From assembly GCA_024233005.1 (NCBI GenBank), contig JACKQE010000001.1:806001-870000 (forward strand): a stretch of 64,000 nt of DNA. Reading direction: 5' to 3'. This document shows, piece after piece, positions 8,350 through 15,720 of this stretch. Made by a program: the position numbers and the translations under genes. A model generated the notes under the pieces. The model did no database searches. It was not told the origin of the DNA and worked only from the letters and a program-made list of their open reading frames with translations. How positions within the stretch are numbered: position 1 is the first letter of the stretch; each line of letters begins with the position of its first letter. Source of the stretch: Akkermansiaceae bacterium. GTDB taxonomy: Bacteria > Verrucomicrobiota > Verrucomicrobiia > Verrucomicrobiales > DEV007.

Positions 8350-8991
8350 ATGAAAAAGAAAATCACCATGACTCTCGCCACCGGGCTAGCCGCCGCTTTG
8401 GGAGCGACCATCCTGTTTCAACTCCCCGTAAGACAGGCGCAGGCAGCCGAGGGAGAATCTACCGGACTATCCTTCCTCACCTACACCGCAGACGGGAAGA
8501 TTGTCCGTCCAGAGCCGTCGCTCTACCGGAAGTGGGTGTATGTCGGCACGCCGCTGACCCCAAATGACATGAATGACGGTGAGGCCTCCTTCCCGGAGTT
8601 TCACGCCGTTTACATGGACCCCATCAGCTTCGCATCGTTTGAGAAGACGGGTGTCTACCCGGAAGGAACAGTGCTCATCAAGGAGTTATCCGCCGTCGGT
8701 GCCAAAGAGGCATCCAGCGGTACGGGCTACTTTATGGGCGAGTTCACCGGTCTTGAAATCACCGTCAAGGATTCAGTCCGTTACAAAGATGAGCCCGGAA
8801 ACTGGGGCTATTACAGCTTCGGGCACAAGTATCCATTGAAGGATGAGGCAACAATGAACAGGACTGCCAGCTGCAACGCCTGTCATGAAAAAACAGCGGC
8901 CAACAATGCTCAAAATCTCAGTAAGGACTGGGTCTTCGAGCAATACTATCCCATGCTCTCAGCGGCCCGTGCAGCGCTGAAGAAGAAGTAG
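8350..8991 (+). CDS. Cytochrome P460-family protein
   Basis: 213 residues from the ATG at 8350 (MKKKITMTLATGL), chosen because it gives a clean Sec signal peptide ending near QAQAAEG. The mature part has the P460 pattern: LYRKWVYVGTPLTPND near the start, a central EGTVLIKEL, and a single c-type haem site CNACH near the C terminus. P460 cytochromes use an unusual cross-linked haem to oxidise hydroxylamine or nitric oxide in the periplasm. Together with the adjacent Crp/Fnr regulator and the napA-like remnant at 10.6 kb, this points to nitrogen-oxide detoxification. The cross-linking Lys cannot be assigned by eye. Confidence 0.88.
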   Translation: MKKKITMTLATGLAAALGATILFQLPVRQAQAAEGESTGLSFLTYTADGKIVRPEPSLYRKWVYVGTPLTPNDMNDGEASFPEFHAVYMDPISFASFEKTGVYPEGTVLIKELSAVGAKEASSGTGYFMGEFTGLEITVKDSVRYKDEPGNWGYYSFGHKYPLKDEATMNRTASCNACHEKTAANNAQNLSKDWVFEQYYPMLSAARAALKKK

Positions 8992-9076
8992 ATCTCCACC
9001 CTAAACAACTTCGAAACAACCAGCCCGGCAGGGAAGTGGTCATTCCCCGGGCTATTTCATCGTTAGTTCAATTCCC

Positions 9077-9711
9077 ATGAAATCGACACAAAAACTCATG
9101 CTCGGTGGCCTGGCGCTAACCGCCACCGCCATCACTGCGCTCGCTTTGCAACCAGTGGCCGCTGACGAGAAAAAAGCCTGCCTCTCCAGCACAACCGGCC
9201 GCAGCAGATAATCCTGCTGCAGCGACAACAGGAAGTGACTTTTCACCTTATGTGGATGCCGAGGGTAACATCTCCTGCCTCAGGACTACCGCAGCACGTT
9301 CCTTCACCTGGGCACCTTTAGCGTCGCCTCCACCGACAAAATGGGCTGCTGGGTTGCACAACGTCTACACCCGACAGCAGGACTGGACTGCCTACAAGCG
9401 CGATGGCAAATGGCCCGATGGCGCGATCATCGTAAAAAGATGTTTATGAGGCGCAGGCCGAAGACCTTACCACAGGACGCTCTTCATGGGCTTCAAAGAT
9501 CAAGGTTTGGTTCGTGATGGTGAAAGACACCACCAAGAGGTTCCCCGACAACGAAATTTGGGGTGACGGCTGGGGCTGGGGCCTTTTTTCGAAGGCAAAG
9601 ATCCCGCAAACAAGTCTCCGAAGACTACCGCTCAGACTGTCGCACCTGCCATTGTGCCAGCGAGGAACGAACCGACTGGCTCTATATCTGGATCGCCTGC
9701 CATCCCCCTAA
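9077..9711 (+). pseudogene. Second cytochrome P460-family gene, multiply frameshifted
   Basis: An ATG at 9077 opens a good signal peptide (MKSTQKLMLGGLALTATAIT), but that frame stops at about 9211. P460 signatures continue in successive other frames: PYVDAEGNIS, then YRSTFLHLGTFSVAS, then VYTRQQDWTAYKRDGKWPDGAIIVK (about 9360-9440), then DVYEAQAEDL and FPDNEIWGDGWGWG (about 9436-9585), FEGKDPANK, and finally EDYRSDCRTCH with the CxxCH haem site (about 9625-9655). At least five indels are needed. The residues between shifts are well conserved, so decay is recent or the sequence is error-prone here. A tandem paralogue of the intact P460 gene upstream. Confidence 0.8.
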
Positions 9712-9737
9712 CCAACACCGAATGACTCAACTCAGAA

Positions 9738-10181
9738 ATGACACCAATCAACTCTTCTGTTCCCCTGCTCACCAAGATTCTTGCCAATCTAGTGGTGCTT
9801 TCCGCCATGAAAACCCGCAACGCTCACTGGAATGTCGTAGGCCACGATTTCCGCCCGATGCATGCGTTCTTCGAGGAACTTTACAACGACATTGACCCCG
9901 CCATCGACGCGGTGGTGAGCGCATTCGTGCAATTGGGGGAGCCCGCTCCCGGTCAACTTGCCGCGCTACTCTCCTCGCAACGCTGAAAGAGCAACCTAGC
10001 CTCCTTCAGCCCGCCTTGGAGTTAGTCGCTGAACTCTTGAAGGATTATATCAGCGTGATTGAACTGAACTTCGTCAAGATATCCAGGCTTCGGAATCGTC
10101 CACGATATTGGAACTGCCAGCTTGTTGTCGGATCTACTGAGGAAGTTTGAAAAGTCCGCATGGATGCTTTCGGTGACATGA
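9738..10181 (+). pseudogene. dps: Dps-family DNA-protection ferritin, frameshifted
   Basis: The first 82 residues are typical Dps: LLTKILANLVVLSAMKTRNAHWNVVG then FFEELYNDIDPAIDAV, with the ferroxidase-type H and E/D residues visible. The frame stops at 9984. The family continues in another frame with TLKEQPSLLQPALELVAELLKDYISVIE, and in a third with DIGTASLLSDLLRKFEKSAWMLSVT, the conserved Dps C-terminal helix, ending at the TGA at 10179-10181. At least two indels are needed. Dps would store iron and shield DNA from peroxide. Its decay alongside the second P460 suggests loss of a whole stress module, unless this kilobase is poorly sequenced. Confidence 0.82.
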
Positions 10182-10314
10182 TGCTTCTCCTGCCTCCTGC
10201 CTCCTGCCTCCAAATGGGAAGATAAGACAACCACCGCCGCCATGTTCCCCGCCGCCCAGTCTACTCGACGGCGGGGTGCATGGGTTGAGCTTCAATCACC
10301 TCGCTCCAAGACTC

Positions 10315-10388
10315 ATGAAAAAGACTTCCCTTCTCTTTATCACGTCATTTGACATCGTTACGAGCTATGTTGTCGTGCCAAATTCATT
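10315..10388 (+). pseudogene. Possible 5' fragment of a secreted protein gene cut off by a repeat
   Basis: An ATG at 10315 opens MKKTSLLFITSFDIVTSYV, which resembles the start of a signal peptide or membrane anchor. After about 25 residues the frame enters the dispersed repeat at 10389. I cannot name the gene. Together with the napA-like 3' end on the far side of the repeats it suggests a deletion between repeats. Confidence 0.35.
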
Positions 10389-10614
10389 TGAACCCCTCCA
10401 ACCCGGCCCCAAGGGCGGCGAGAGAACGGAGAGGTTGAAAAAGCGATTTCCTAGCAGCAAAGATTCACTTAAACCAATTGACAAAAGCAAACGATTCCGC
10501 GCAGGATGTCCCGAAATGAGCCCCATTTTCCCCTTCCTCCCCCTGAACCCCCTCCAACCCGGCCCCAAGGGCGGCGAGAGAACGGAGAGGTTGAAAAAGC
10601 GATTTCCTAGCAGC
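10389..10614. repeat. Dispersed repeats, copies 3 and 4 (core, left part, core)
   Basis: A core copy at 10389-10458 has one C fewer in its outer hairpin arm. It is followed directly by the 155-base long form at 10460-10614, identical to 4297-4451. The order is core, left part, core. Gene fragments abut both sides: a possible truncated gene start on the left and a napA-like 3' end on the right. This is the densest cluster of the repeat in the window. Confidence 0.88.
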
Positions 10615-10862
10615 CACTGGAAATCCACCCGGACGACGTCATCCGCCTCGGCCTGACAGACGGCGGCATGGCGCAGATCACCAGCCGCCGCGGCAGCATC
10701 CCTATCAAGGTCCGCGCCAGCGGCCGCAGCCCCCGTGGCACCGTCTTCGCCAGCTTCGCCTTTGACCAGACGCCCATCAACCTGCTCACTGGGTCCGGCT
10801 ACGACCCCATCACCATGACCGCCGAGCTGAAAGTCTGCCCGGTCAGTGTGGTGCCGCTGTAG
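10615..10862 (+). pseudogene. 3' remnant of a NapA-like molybdopterin oxidoreductase
   Basis: About 82 codons read LEIHPDDVIRLGLTDGG, ITSRRGSIPIKVRASGRSPRG and end with DPITMTAELKVCPVSVV before TAG at 10860-10862. This matches the C-terminal molybdopterin-dinucleotide-binding domain of nitrate reductases; the PRG-TVF and DPI..T..KVCPV features resemble NapA most. There is no start codon or upstream part: the reading frame emerges directly from the end of a dispersed repeat. At least 700 codons of a normal NapA are missing. The fragment indicates that nitrate respiration genes once stood here, next to the P460 and Crp/Fnr genes. Confidence 0.75.
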
Positions 10863-11040
10863 CCCATGTTCCCCGTATGGTTCTGCGCGACCAGCGCTTC
10901 GAGTGCGGGCTTCGTACCGCTTTCTGGTCTGACTCGCCTTGCGATTACGTGAATTGCAGGCTCCGATCTCCCCGATCTCCGTCGCTTTAGGCCGACAGCC
11001 TTGCGCCGGCGTGCTATTCGGCTTACGATCACAGACAACA

Positions 11041-13587
11041 ATGCCCGAAACATTCCGCAGCGACAGCCAGAAGAGACTCTTTGACTCTGTGATCTATGGA
11101 GTCGAAGCGCTCGGCTATGGGGGCAAACTGTGCCAGAAGGGATATGAGTTTTCGGATTGGTTCGGTGGTTCCGGGGAGCGAATCCGCATCCCGGCGGCAA
11201 CCTTTGCGAGGCAGCCTGCCGACTATGATTCGGCGTGCGTGGCGGTGTTTCTTCAGAATGGTGGCGGTCCGCCACTGCGTTACCGGTCACTAGGGGCTCC
11301 TTTCGGCATCGAAGTGCAGGAAGATGGCATCGTGCCTTGGACGATTGGCCGTGATGCGGCATCGACCCGCGCTCCCGTCGGCAGGATTCCAGCGGATGCG
11401 TTGGATCGCTTCTTCGCTTCGATCCAGAGAAAATGGAGCCCCCCTGAAGTGCTTCGTGCCAAGAATATTGGGTCGGGCGTGACGCCAGCGGAAATCGATT
11501 GGATCGACATGGGGCTGATCCCCGCGCTCGAAGGCGAGATCAGCGGCAAACTCGACGGCCTGCTCACGCAGGCGCTTTCTGCCGGCCAACTCGCCTATCA
11601 AAGCGCGACCGGAAACGCGCCTGATGCCGAGCTGCTTTATCGCCTCGTTTTCCGACTCCTTGCCGGAAAGGTCTTCCATGACCGCAAGGTGAAAGACTTT
11701 CGTCAGCTCGATGCGAATCAAGACGCCCGTGAGGTTCTCCGCACGGTCTGTGACTACTATCAGGAACCGAACAACTACCTCGCGAATCGCGAGGCGCAGC
11801 AGGCGGTGGCGTCCGCGCTGTGGACAGGCCTGAGCTTTCAAAACCTGTCCGTCGATGCGCTGGCCTTCGTGTACGAAAACACGCTGGTGGATGACAACCT
11901 GCGGCGCGACAACGGCATCCACAGCACGCCGCACCGCATCGCCCGCTACATCGTGGAGAAACTCCCCTTCGAGAGCATCCCGGAGAGCGAACGCCTCGTG
12001 GTGGAGCCCTGCTCAGGCCATGGCGTATTCCTGGTCGCGGCGCTCAAACGCATGCGTGACCTGCTCGACCCCGATTGGGATGCGCGGAAACGCCACCGCT
12101 ACTTCGCAGATCGGCTTCTGGGCTTTGAGCGCGATCCGTTCGCCCGTGAAGTCAGCAAGCTCTGCCTGACGCTGGCCGACTTCCCGAATCCGAACGGCTG
12201 GAATCTGGAGAAGGCCGATGTATTCACCTCTCGGAAACTCGGCGAGGCGCTTGGCAAGGCGCGGATTGTTCTGTGCAATCCACCGTTTGAGGAATTTAGT
12301 AAAGCCGAGCGAACTCAATACGGCACCGCTGTTGGCTCCCTCAAGCCGCTTGAAGTCTTGCGACGGGTGCTCCGTGACACGGGTCCGAGTGCGTGTCTCG
12401 GCTTCGTGCTCCCACGCACGATGATTGATGGGCAAAGCTACCGTGATGTTCGCGGTGAACTAGCTCGTCGCTATGGCCGCCTTGATCTGGTCGCCTTGCC
12501 GGATCGTGTGTTCCGCCATGCTGATGTCGAAACCGTGCTCATGCTCGCATCAGGAGCCGCAGGTGAACGAGTCACCGTTCACTTCGGCGAGGTGACAAAG
12601 AACGCATTGCCAGGTTTCTATGATCGAGGCGGGTTTGCGCGAGAAGACACTGGCTCGGTGTCGCCGGATGATGCCGAGAAGGTGGGATTTCATGTTCCCG
12701 CTCTTCAGGCGATTTGGGATCACTTGGAGCACCTGCCAAAGCTCGGCTCAGTCGTTGAAATTCATCGTGGAGTGGAGTGGCAGCCCCCCTTTGACGAGAA
12801 GAAGTATATCTCACTCAAGGAAGTCAAAGGATGGTGGAAAGGACTTCGTAACGTCGAACAGGGCTTCGATTCGTTTTCCCCGCCTGCACCTTGCTGGCTC
12901 AATCCAAAGCCGGAGTATCGTCGTCGCAATGCTTGGGACTATGATTGGTCCAAGCCCAAGGTCATCGCCAATGCCGCAAGAAAAGCTCGTGGTGCATGGC
13001 GGTTCGCCGCCGCGCCTGATGACACAGGGTTGGTCTGCACCCAACGCTATCACTGTCTCTGGCCGAGTAATGGTTGGAGCATCAAGGCGCTTTCAGCCCT
13101 GCTGAATTCGCCCGTCGTGTCCGCATTCATTGCCTGTCGCGAAGGCAAACGCGACGTGCGCAAGCAAACGCTCCTCGCCTGTCCCATTCCGCGACTCTCT
13201 CCCAGCGAAATGGTCACGCTCGATGGACTGGTGGACGCCTACATGGCCGTGATGAATGAAGGCTCCGAGAGTCGCCTGGAATTGTGGGGCGGAGGAACAT
13301 GGGAGTCGCGGTCGAAGCGCATCCTGCTCGAAATGGATGCGCTTCTGCTTCGGGCCTACGGGCTGCCGCCGTGGCTTGAGCGCCGCCTTCTGGATTTCTT
13401 CAAGGGCGAGGCACGTCCCGTGCCCTTTGCCTTCGGCGACTACTACCCGCCCGACTTTGCACCGAACATTCCCTTGCGGGTGCTGATCTCCCAAACGTTT
13501 CAGGCCAGCACCGCCTCGAAAATTCTGCCGCGTGTCCCGCATTTGAAGGACGAAGCCCTCAGCGCTGCCTTGGAGGATGTTGGATAA
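11041..13587 (+). CDS. N6-adenine DNA methyltransferase, type IIG/type I-like
   Basis: 848 residues from the ATG at 11041 (MPETFRSDSQKRLF). Motif X-like GIHSTPHRIARYIVEKL lies at about 292-308, SAM-binding motif I as VEPCSGHGVFL at 321-331, and catalytic motif IV CNPPFEEF at 412-419, all intact. The order motif X, I, IV followed by a long C-terminal region (500-848) is that of gamma-class adenine methyltransferases fused to a target-recognition domain. In the N-terminal 290 residues I cannot pick out a PD-(D/E)XK nuclease motif, so a cleaving function is not shown. The PIN-domain gene begins three bases after its stop, so the two are cotranscribed and may act together. Confidence 0.85.
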   Translation: MPETFRSDSQKRLFDSVIYGVEALGYGGKLCQKGYEFSDWFGGSGERIRIPAATFARQPADYDSACVAVFLQNGGGPPLRYRSLGAPFGIEVQEDGIVPWTIGRDAASTRAPVGRIPADALDRFFASIQRKWSPPEVLRAKNIGSGVTPAEIDWIDMGLIPALEGEISGKLDGLLTQALSAGQLAYQSATGNAPDAELLYRLVFRLLAGKVFHDRKVKDFRQLDANQDAREVLRTVCDYYQEPNNYLANREAQQAVASALWTGLSFQNLSVDALAFVYENTLVDDNLRRDNGIHSTPHRIARYIVEKLPFESIPESERLVVEPCSGHGVFLVAALKRMRDLLDPDWDARKRHRYFADRLLGFERDPFAREVSKLCLTLADFPNPNGWNLEKADVFTSRKLGEALGKARIVLCNPPFEEFSKAERTQYGTAVGSLKPLEVLRRVLRDTGPSACLGFVLPRTMIDGQSYRDVRGELARRYGRLDLVALPDRVFRHADVETVLMLASGAAGERVTVHFGEVTKNALPGFYDRGGFAREDTGSVSPDDAEKVGFHVPALQAIWDHLEHLPKLGSVVEIHRGVEWQPPFDEKKYISLKEVKGWWKGLRNVEQGFDSFSPPAPCWLNPKPEYRRRNAWDYDWSKPKVIANAARKARGAWRFAAAPDDTGLVCTQRYHCLWPSNGWSIKALSALLNSPVVSAFIACREGKRDVRKQTLLACPIPRLSPSEMVTLDGLVDAYMAVMNEGSESRLELWGGGTWESRSKRILLEMDALLLRAYGLPPWLERRLLDFFKGEARPVPFAFGDYYPPDFAPNIPLRVLISQTFQASTASKILPRVPHLKDEALSAALEDVG

Positions 13588-13590
13588 GCC

Positions 13591-14139
13591 ATGACCGACG
13601 CCTACCTGCTCGATACCAACACCATTTGTGCGCTGGCCGATGCGACTCGCAGCACGCATGAATCCGCCGTGCGCAGACTCCAACAGGCGCGAGACTTTGT
13701 CCTTCTCCCATCGCCAGCGGTGGGTGAAATCGAATTCGGGATGGCCAAGGCTCCGAATGTGAAGCCGGACATGCGGCAGATCCTGCGGGACTTCATCGCC
13801 GACTTCAATCAACTGCCCTTCGACGAGTTTTGCGTTCAACCTTATGCCTTCGTGCGGGCCGAACTTTGGCTTGCCCACGGAACTCCCAAAACTCGGCTGG
13901 GCAGCCACAAAGAGCATCATCCAGAAGACTTGATGGATAAAGTGACTGGGGTCGAACTCGGCATCGACGAGCCTGATTTGATGATCGCCAGCATCGCGAT
14001 GGCACAGAACCTGGTGTTGGTCACCGATGATCGAAATACCGGAATGGCCCGCGTGAAGCAAGCCGCCGACGCGGTCTTCCAGAAAGGCATCTTTCCCGTC
14101 CAACTCCGTGTGGAAAACTGGCTCGACTCAATTACTTAA
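13591..14139 (+). CDS. PIN-domain (VapC-like) nuclease, coupled to the methyltransferase
   Basis: 182 residues. The PIN acidic residues are in place: D8 in LLDTNT, E46 in GEIEFG, D129 in EPDLMIAS and D146/D147 in LVTDD. It is somewhat longer than a usual VapC (about 130), with an insert around residues 95-118 (HGTPKTRLGSHKEHHPED). No VapB-type antitoxin gene precedes it. Instead, its start is three bases after the methyltransferase stop. PIN nucleases usually cut RNA. Pairing with an adenine methyltransferase suggests a modification-gated toxin, or simply a toxin gene added to a restriction operon. The IS3-family element begins 40 bases downstream. Confidence 0.82.
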   Translation: MTDAYLLDTNTICALADATRSTHESAVRRLQQARDFVLLPSPAVGEIEFGMAKAPNVKPDMRQILRDFIADFNQLPFDEFCVQPYAFVRAELWLAHGTPKTRLGSHKEHHPEDLMDKVTGVELGIDEPDLMIASIAMAQNLVLVTDDRNTGMARVKQAADAVFQKGIFPVQLRVENWLDSIT

Positions 14140-14279
14140 CACGCGTTCCCTAACTACTGATCTGCTAAATCCGTCGATTCTGAGGCGGACCCCGAAATTC
14201 GGGCCAGGAGCTAAGCTATGGTTTGAGGAGGCGGGCTGCGGGGCTAAAGGCTCCGCCAACCTCAATCCACAAATCACCG

Positions 14280-14576
14280 ATGAAAGCAAAACGCAGAAGA
14301 CACGACCCCGAATTCAAAGCCCGCGTAGCGCTCGAAGCGCTCAAGGGCATTAAAACCATCCAACAGATTGCCAAGGATTTTGACGTGCACCCGGTGCAGG
14401 TCTCCGAGTGGAAGAAGATCATGGCGGCTGGCGCGGCAAGCGCCTTCGCGCCCGGGGCAGACAAGACCGGTACGGATGATTTTGAACGCGAGCGAGCCCA
14501 GCTCCACGCAAAAACCGGTCAGCAGGCGATCGAGTTGGACTGGCTGTCAAAAAAGTCGAAACAACTCGGTCTGTGA
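14280..14576 (+). CDS. IS3-family transposase OrfA
   Basis: 98 residues beginning MKAKRRRHDPEFKARVALEAL, a typical IS3 OrfA helix-turn-helix (KTIQQIAKDFDVHPVQVSEWKK, about residues 24-46), ending in a leucine-rich coiled region (ELDWLSKKSKQLGL). It binds the element ends and normally joins OrfB through programmed frameshifting. Its stop (14574-14576) overlaps the GTG start of orfB (14573). Confidence 0.88.
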   Translation: MKAKRRRHDPEFKARVALEALKGIKTIQQIAKDFDVHPVQVSEWKKIMAAGAASAFAPGADKTGTDDFERERAQLHAKTGQQAIELDWLSKKSKQLGL

Positions 14577-15487
14577 GGGAACGCAGCGAGTTGGTGGAAA
14601 AATCGCATCCCAAACTGAGCATGAGAAGACAATGCCAGCTACTCGGCGTGTCCCGCTCGTCGGTGGAGTATCAAGCCGTCACCGAGGATCCGGAAGACAT
14701 CCGCATCAAGCGGTTATTGGACGAGATTTACCTGATCGACCCGTGCCTTGGCAGTCGACGTCTGAGAACCGTTCTTGAGCGTGACCACGATCTGAAGGTC
14801 AATCGCAAGCGACTCCAGCGTCTGCGCCGGGAACCGACCAAAGGGAGATAGCCAGCCACAGGCTGCCCGAAGGGCGAGGCGAAGCCGAGGCAAATCGGCC
14901 AGGAGGCGATCTGGTGCAAGCCTCTGACGAGCCTCCCAGACAACGGGCATCGCAAATACCCGTATCTACTGCGAAACCTGGCAATCGATCGACCCGATCA
15001 AGTCTGGTGCTCCGATATCACCTATGTGCCGATGCCCAAAGGCCACTCCTACCTGTGCGCGGTGATGGACTGGCATTCGCGCAAGGTTCTCGGCTGGTCC
15101 CTCTCCAACACCATGGGAACCGACCTGTGCCTTGACGCCTTGGAAAACGCCTTGGCCTCCACCGGCCGCGTGCCGGAAATCATCAATACCGATCAAGGCA
15201 GTCAGTTCACCTCGGCGGAATGGAACGGACGACTGTCGGAACTCGGCGTGCGGATCAGCATGGACGGTCGCGGGCGTTGGATGGACAACATCTTCATCGA
15301 ACGGCTCTGGCGGAGCGTCAAATACGAGCGGGTCTATTTGTTCGAGCACAGCACCGTCCCTGAGCTGCGCACGAGCCTGGATGAGTGGTTCGTCCGCTAC
15401 AACCACTGGCGCCCCCACCAGCACCTCGGTAATCTGACGCCAGGCCATGTCTATGAGGTATCCATCGAAACCCCGAAAGCCGCGTGA
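14573..15487 (+). pseudogene. IS3-family transposase OrfB (DDE integrase), interrupted by a 60-bp insertion with a stop
   Basis: The N-terminal HTH_21 part reads RERSELVEKSHPKLSMRRQC and on to LQRLRRE, then an in-frame TAG falls at 14849-14851. Downstream, in the same frame, the family pattern resumes as EAIWCKPLTSLPDNGHRKYPYLL. The rve integrase core follows intact, with the DDE residues in SDITYVP, NTDQGSQF and FIERLWRSVKYE, to the stop at 15485-15487. Removing bases 14834-14893 restores a continuous protein of about 284 residues. As it stands only an N-terminal fragment would be made unless the stop is read through, so the element is probably immobile without help. Confidence 0.85.
14834..14893. 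repeat. 60-bp GC-rich insertion inside transposase orfB
   Basis: Exactly 60 bases (20 codons) separate conserved residues that are adjacent in IS3 OrfB proteins. The insert contains a stop codon and a short palindromic core (ctgcccgaagggcgaggc). The frame is kept on both sides. It looks like a small REP-type insertion or a local duplication. No second copy was noticed in the window. Confidence 0.6.
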
Positions 15488-15503
15488 CTACCCCCGGGCG
15501 CGA

Positions 15504-15594
15504 CAAATTTGGGAAGCCTCCGCTACAGGCTCCACACTCCACTTCGCTACACTTCGTTGCGTGCTACGCCTTCCGCTCCAGAATCCCAAATTTG
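15504..15594. repeat. Inverted repeat near the right end of the IS
   Basis: CAAATTTGGGA (15504-15514) and TCCCAAATTTG (15584-15594) are perfect inverted copies 69 bases apart, between orfB and the right terminal repeat. The enclosed DNA carries direct repeats of a cttcg motif. It could be a small nested element or an unusual terminator. Confidence 0.6.
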
Positions 15595-15720
15595 AGTTCC
15601 ACGCCACTTCATCATTGACTCACCATCCATGATCTCCTATTCCTCAATCTCAGCCAGCAACCATAGCTTAACTTAGCCCTTCAGTGGCCGGAGTTTGGGG
15701 TCCAGCTCAGACAAGAAGTG

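Larger units (their letters stand above)
14180..15710 (+). mobile_element. IS3-family insertion sequence, about 1.53 kb, transposase interrupted
   Basis: Imperfect terminal inverted repeats bound the element: the left starts ctgaggcggaccccgaaatt (14180) and the right, read inward, ctgagctggaccccaaact (15710). Subterminal sequences are also related in inverted orientation (agctaagctatggtt at the left, aaccatagcttaact at the right). Inside are orfA and orfB in the IS3 arrangement. No convincing target-site duplication is seen: att precedes the left end and aca follows the right end, which may mean later rearrangement. The right end lies ten bases beyond the stop of the polymerase fusion gene. 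Between orfB and the right end is another inverted repeat (15504-15514 with 15584-15594). Confidence 0.85.

Noticed and set aside
4297..10614. Dispersed repeats as a CRISPR array
   Set aside because: Units are 70 bases and lie kilobases apart, or are separated by an identical left part; there are no regular unique spacers and no cas genes.
10276..10656. A 126-codon frame across the repeat cluster
   Set aside because: Most of it is translated repeat sequence; the same peptide recurs wherever the repeat occurs.
14180..15710. A target-site duplication for the IS3 element
   Set aside because: The three bases outside the ends (att and aca) do not match, and no longer duplication is visible.
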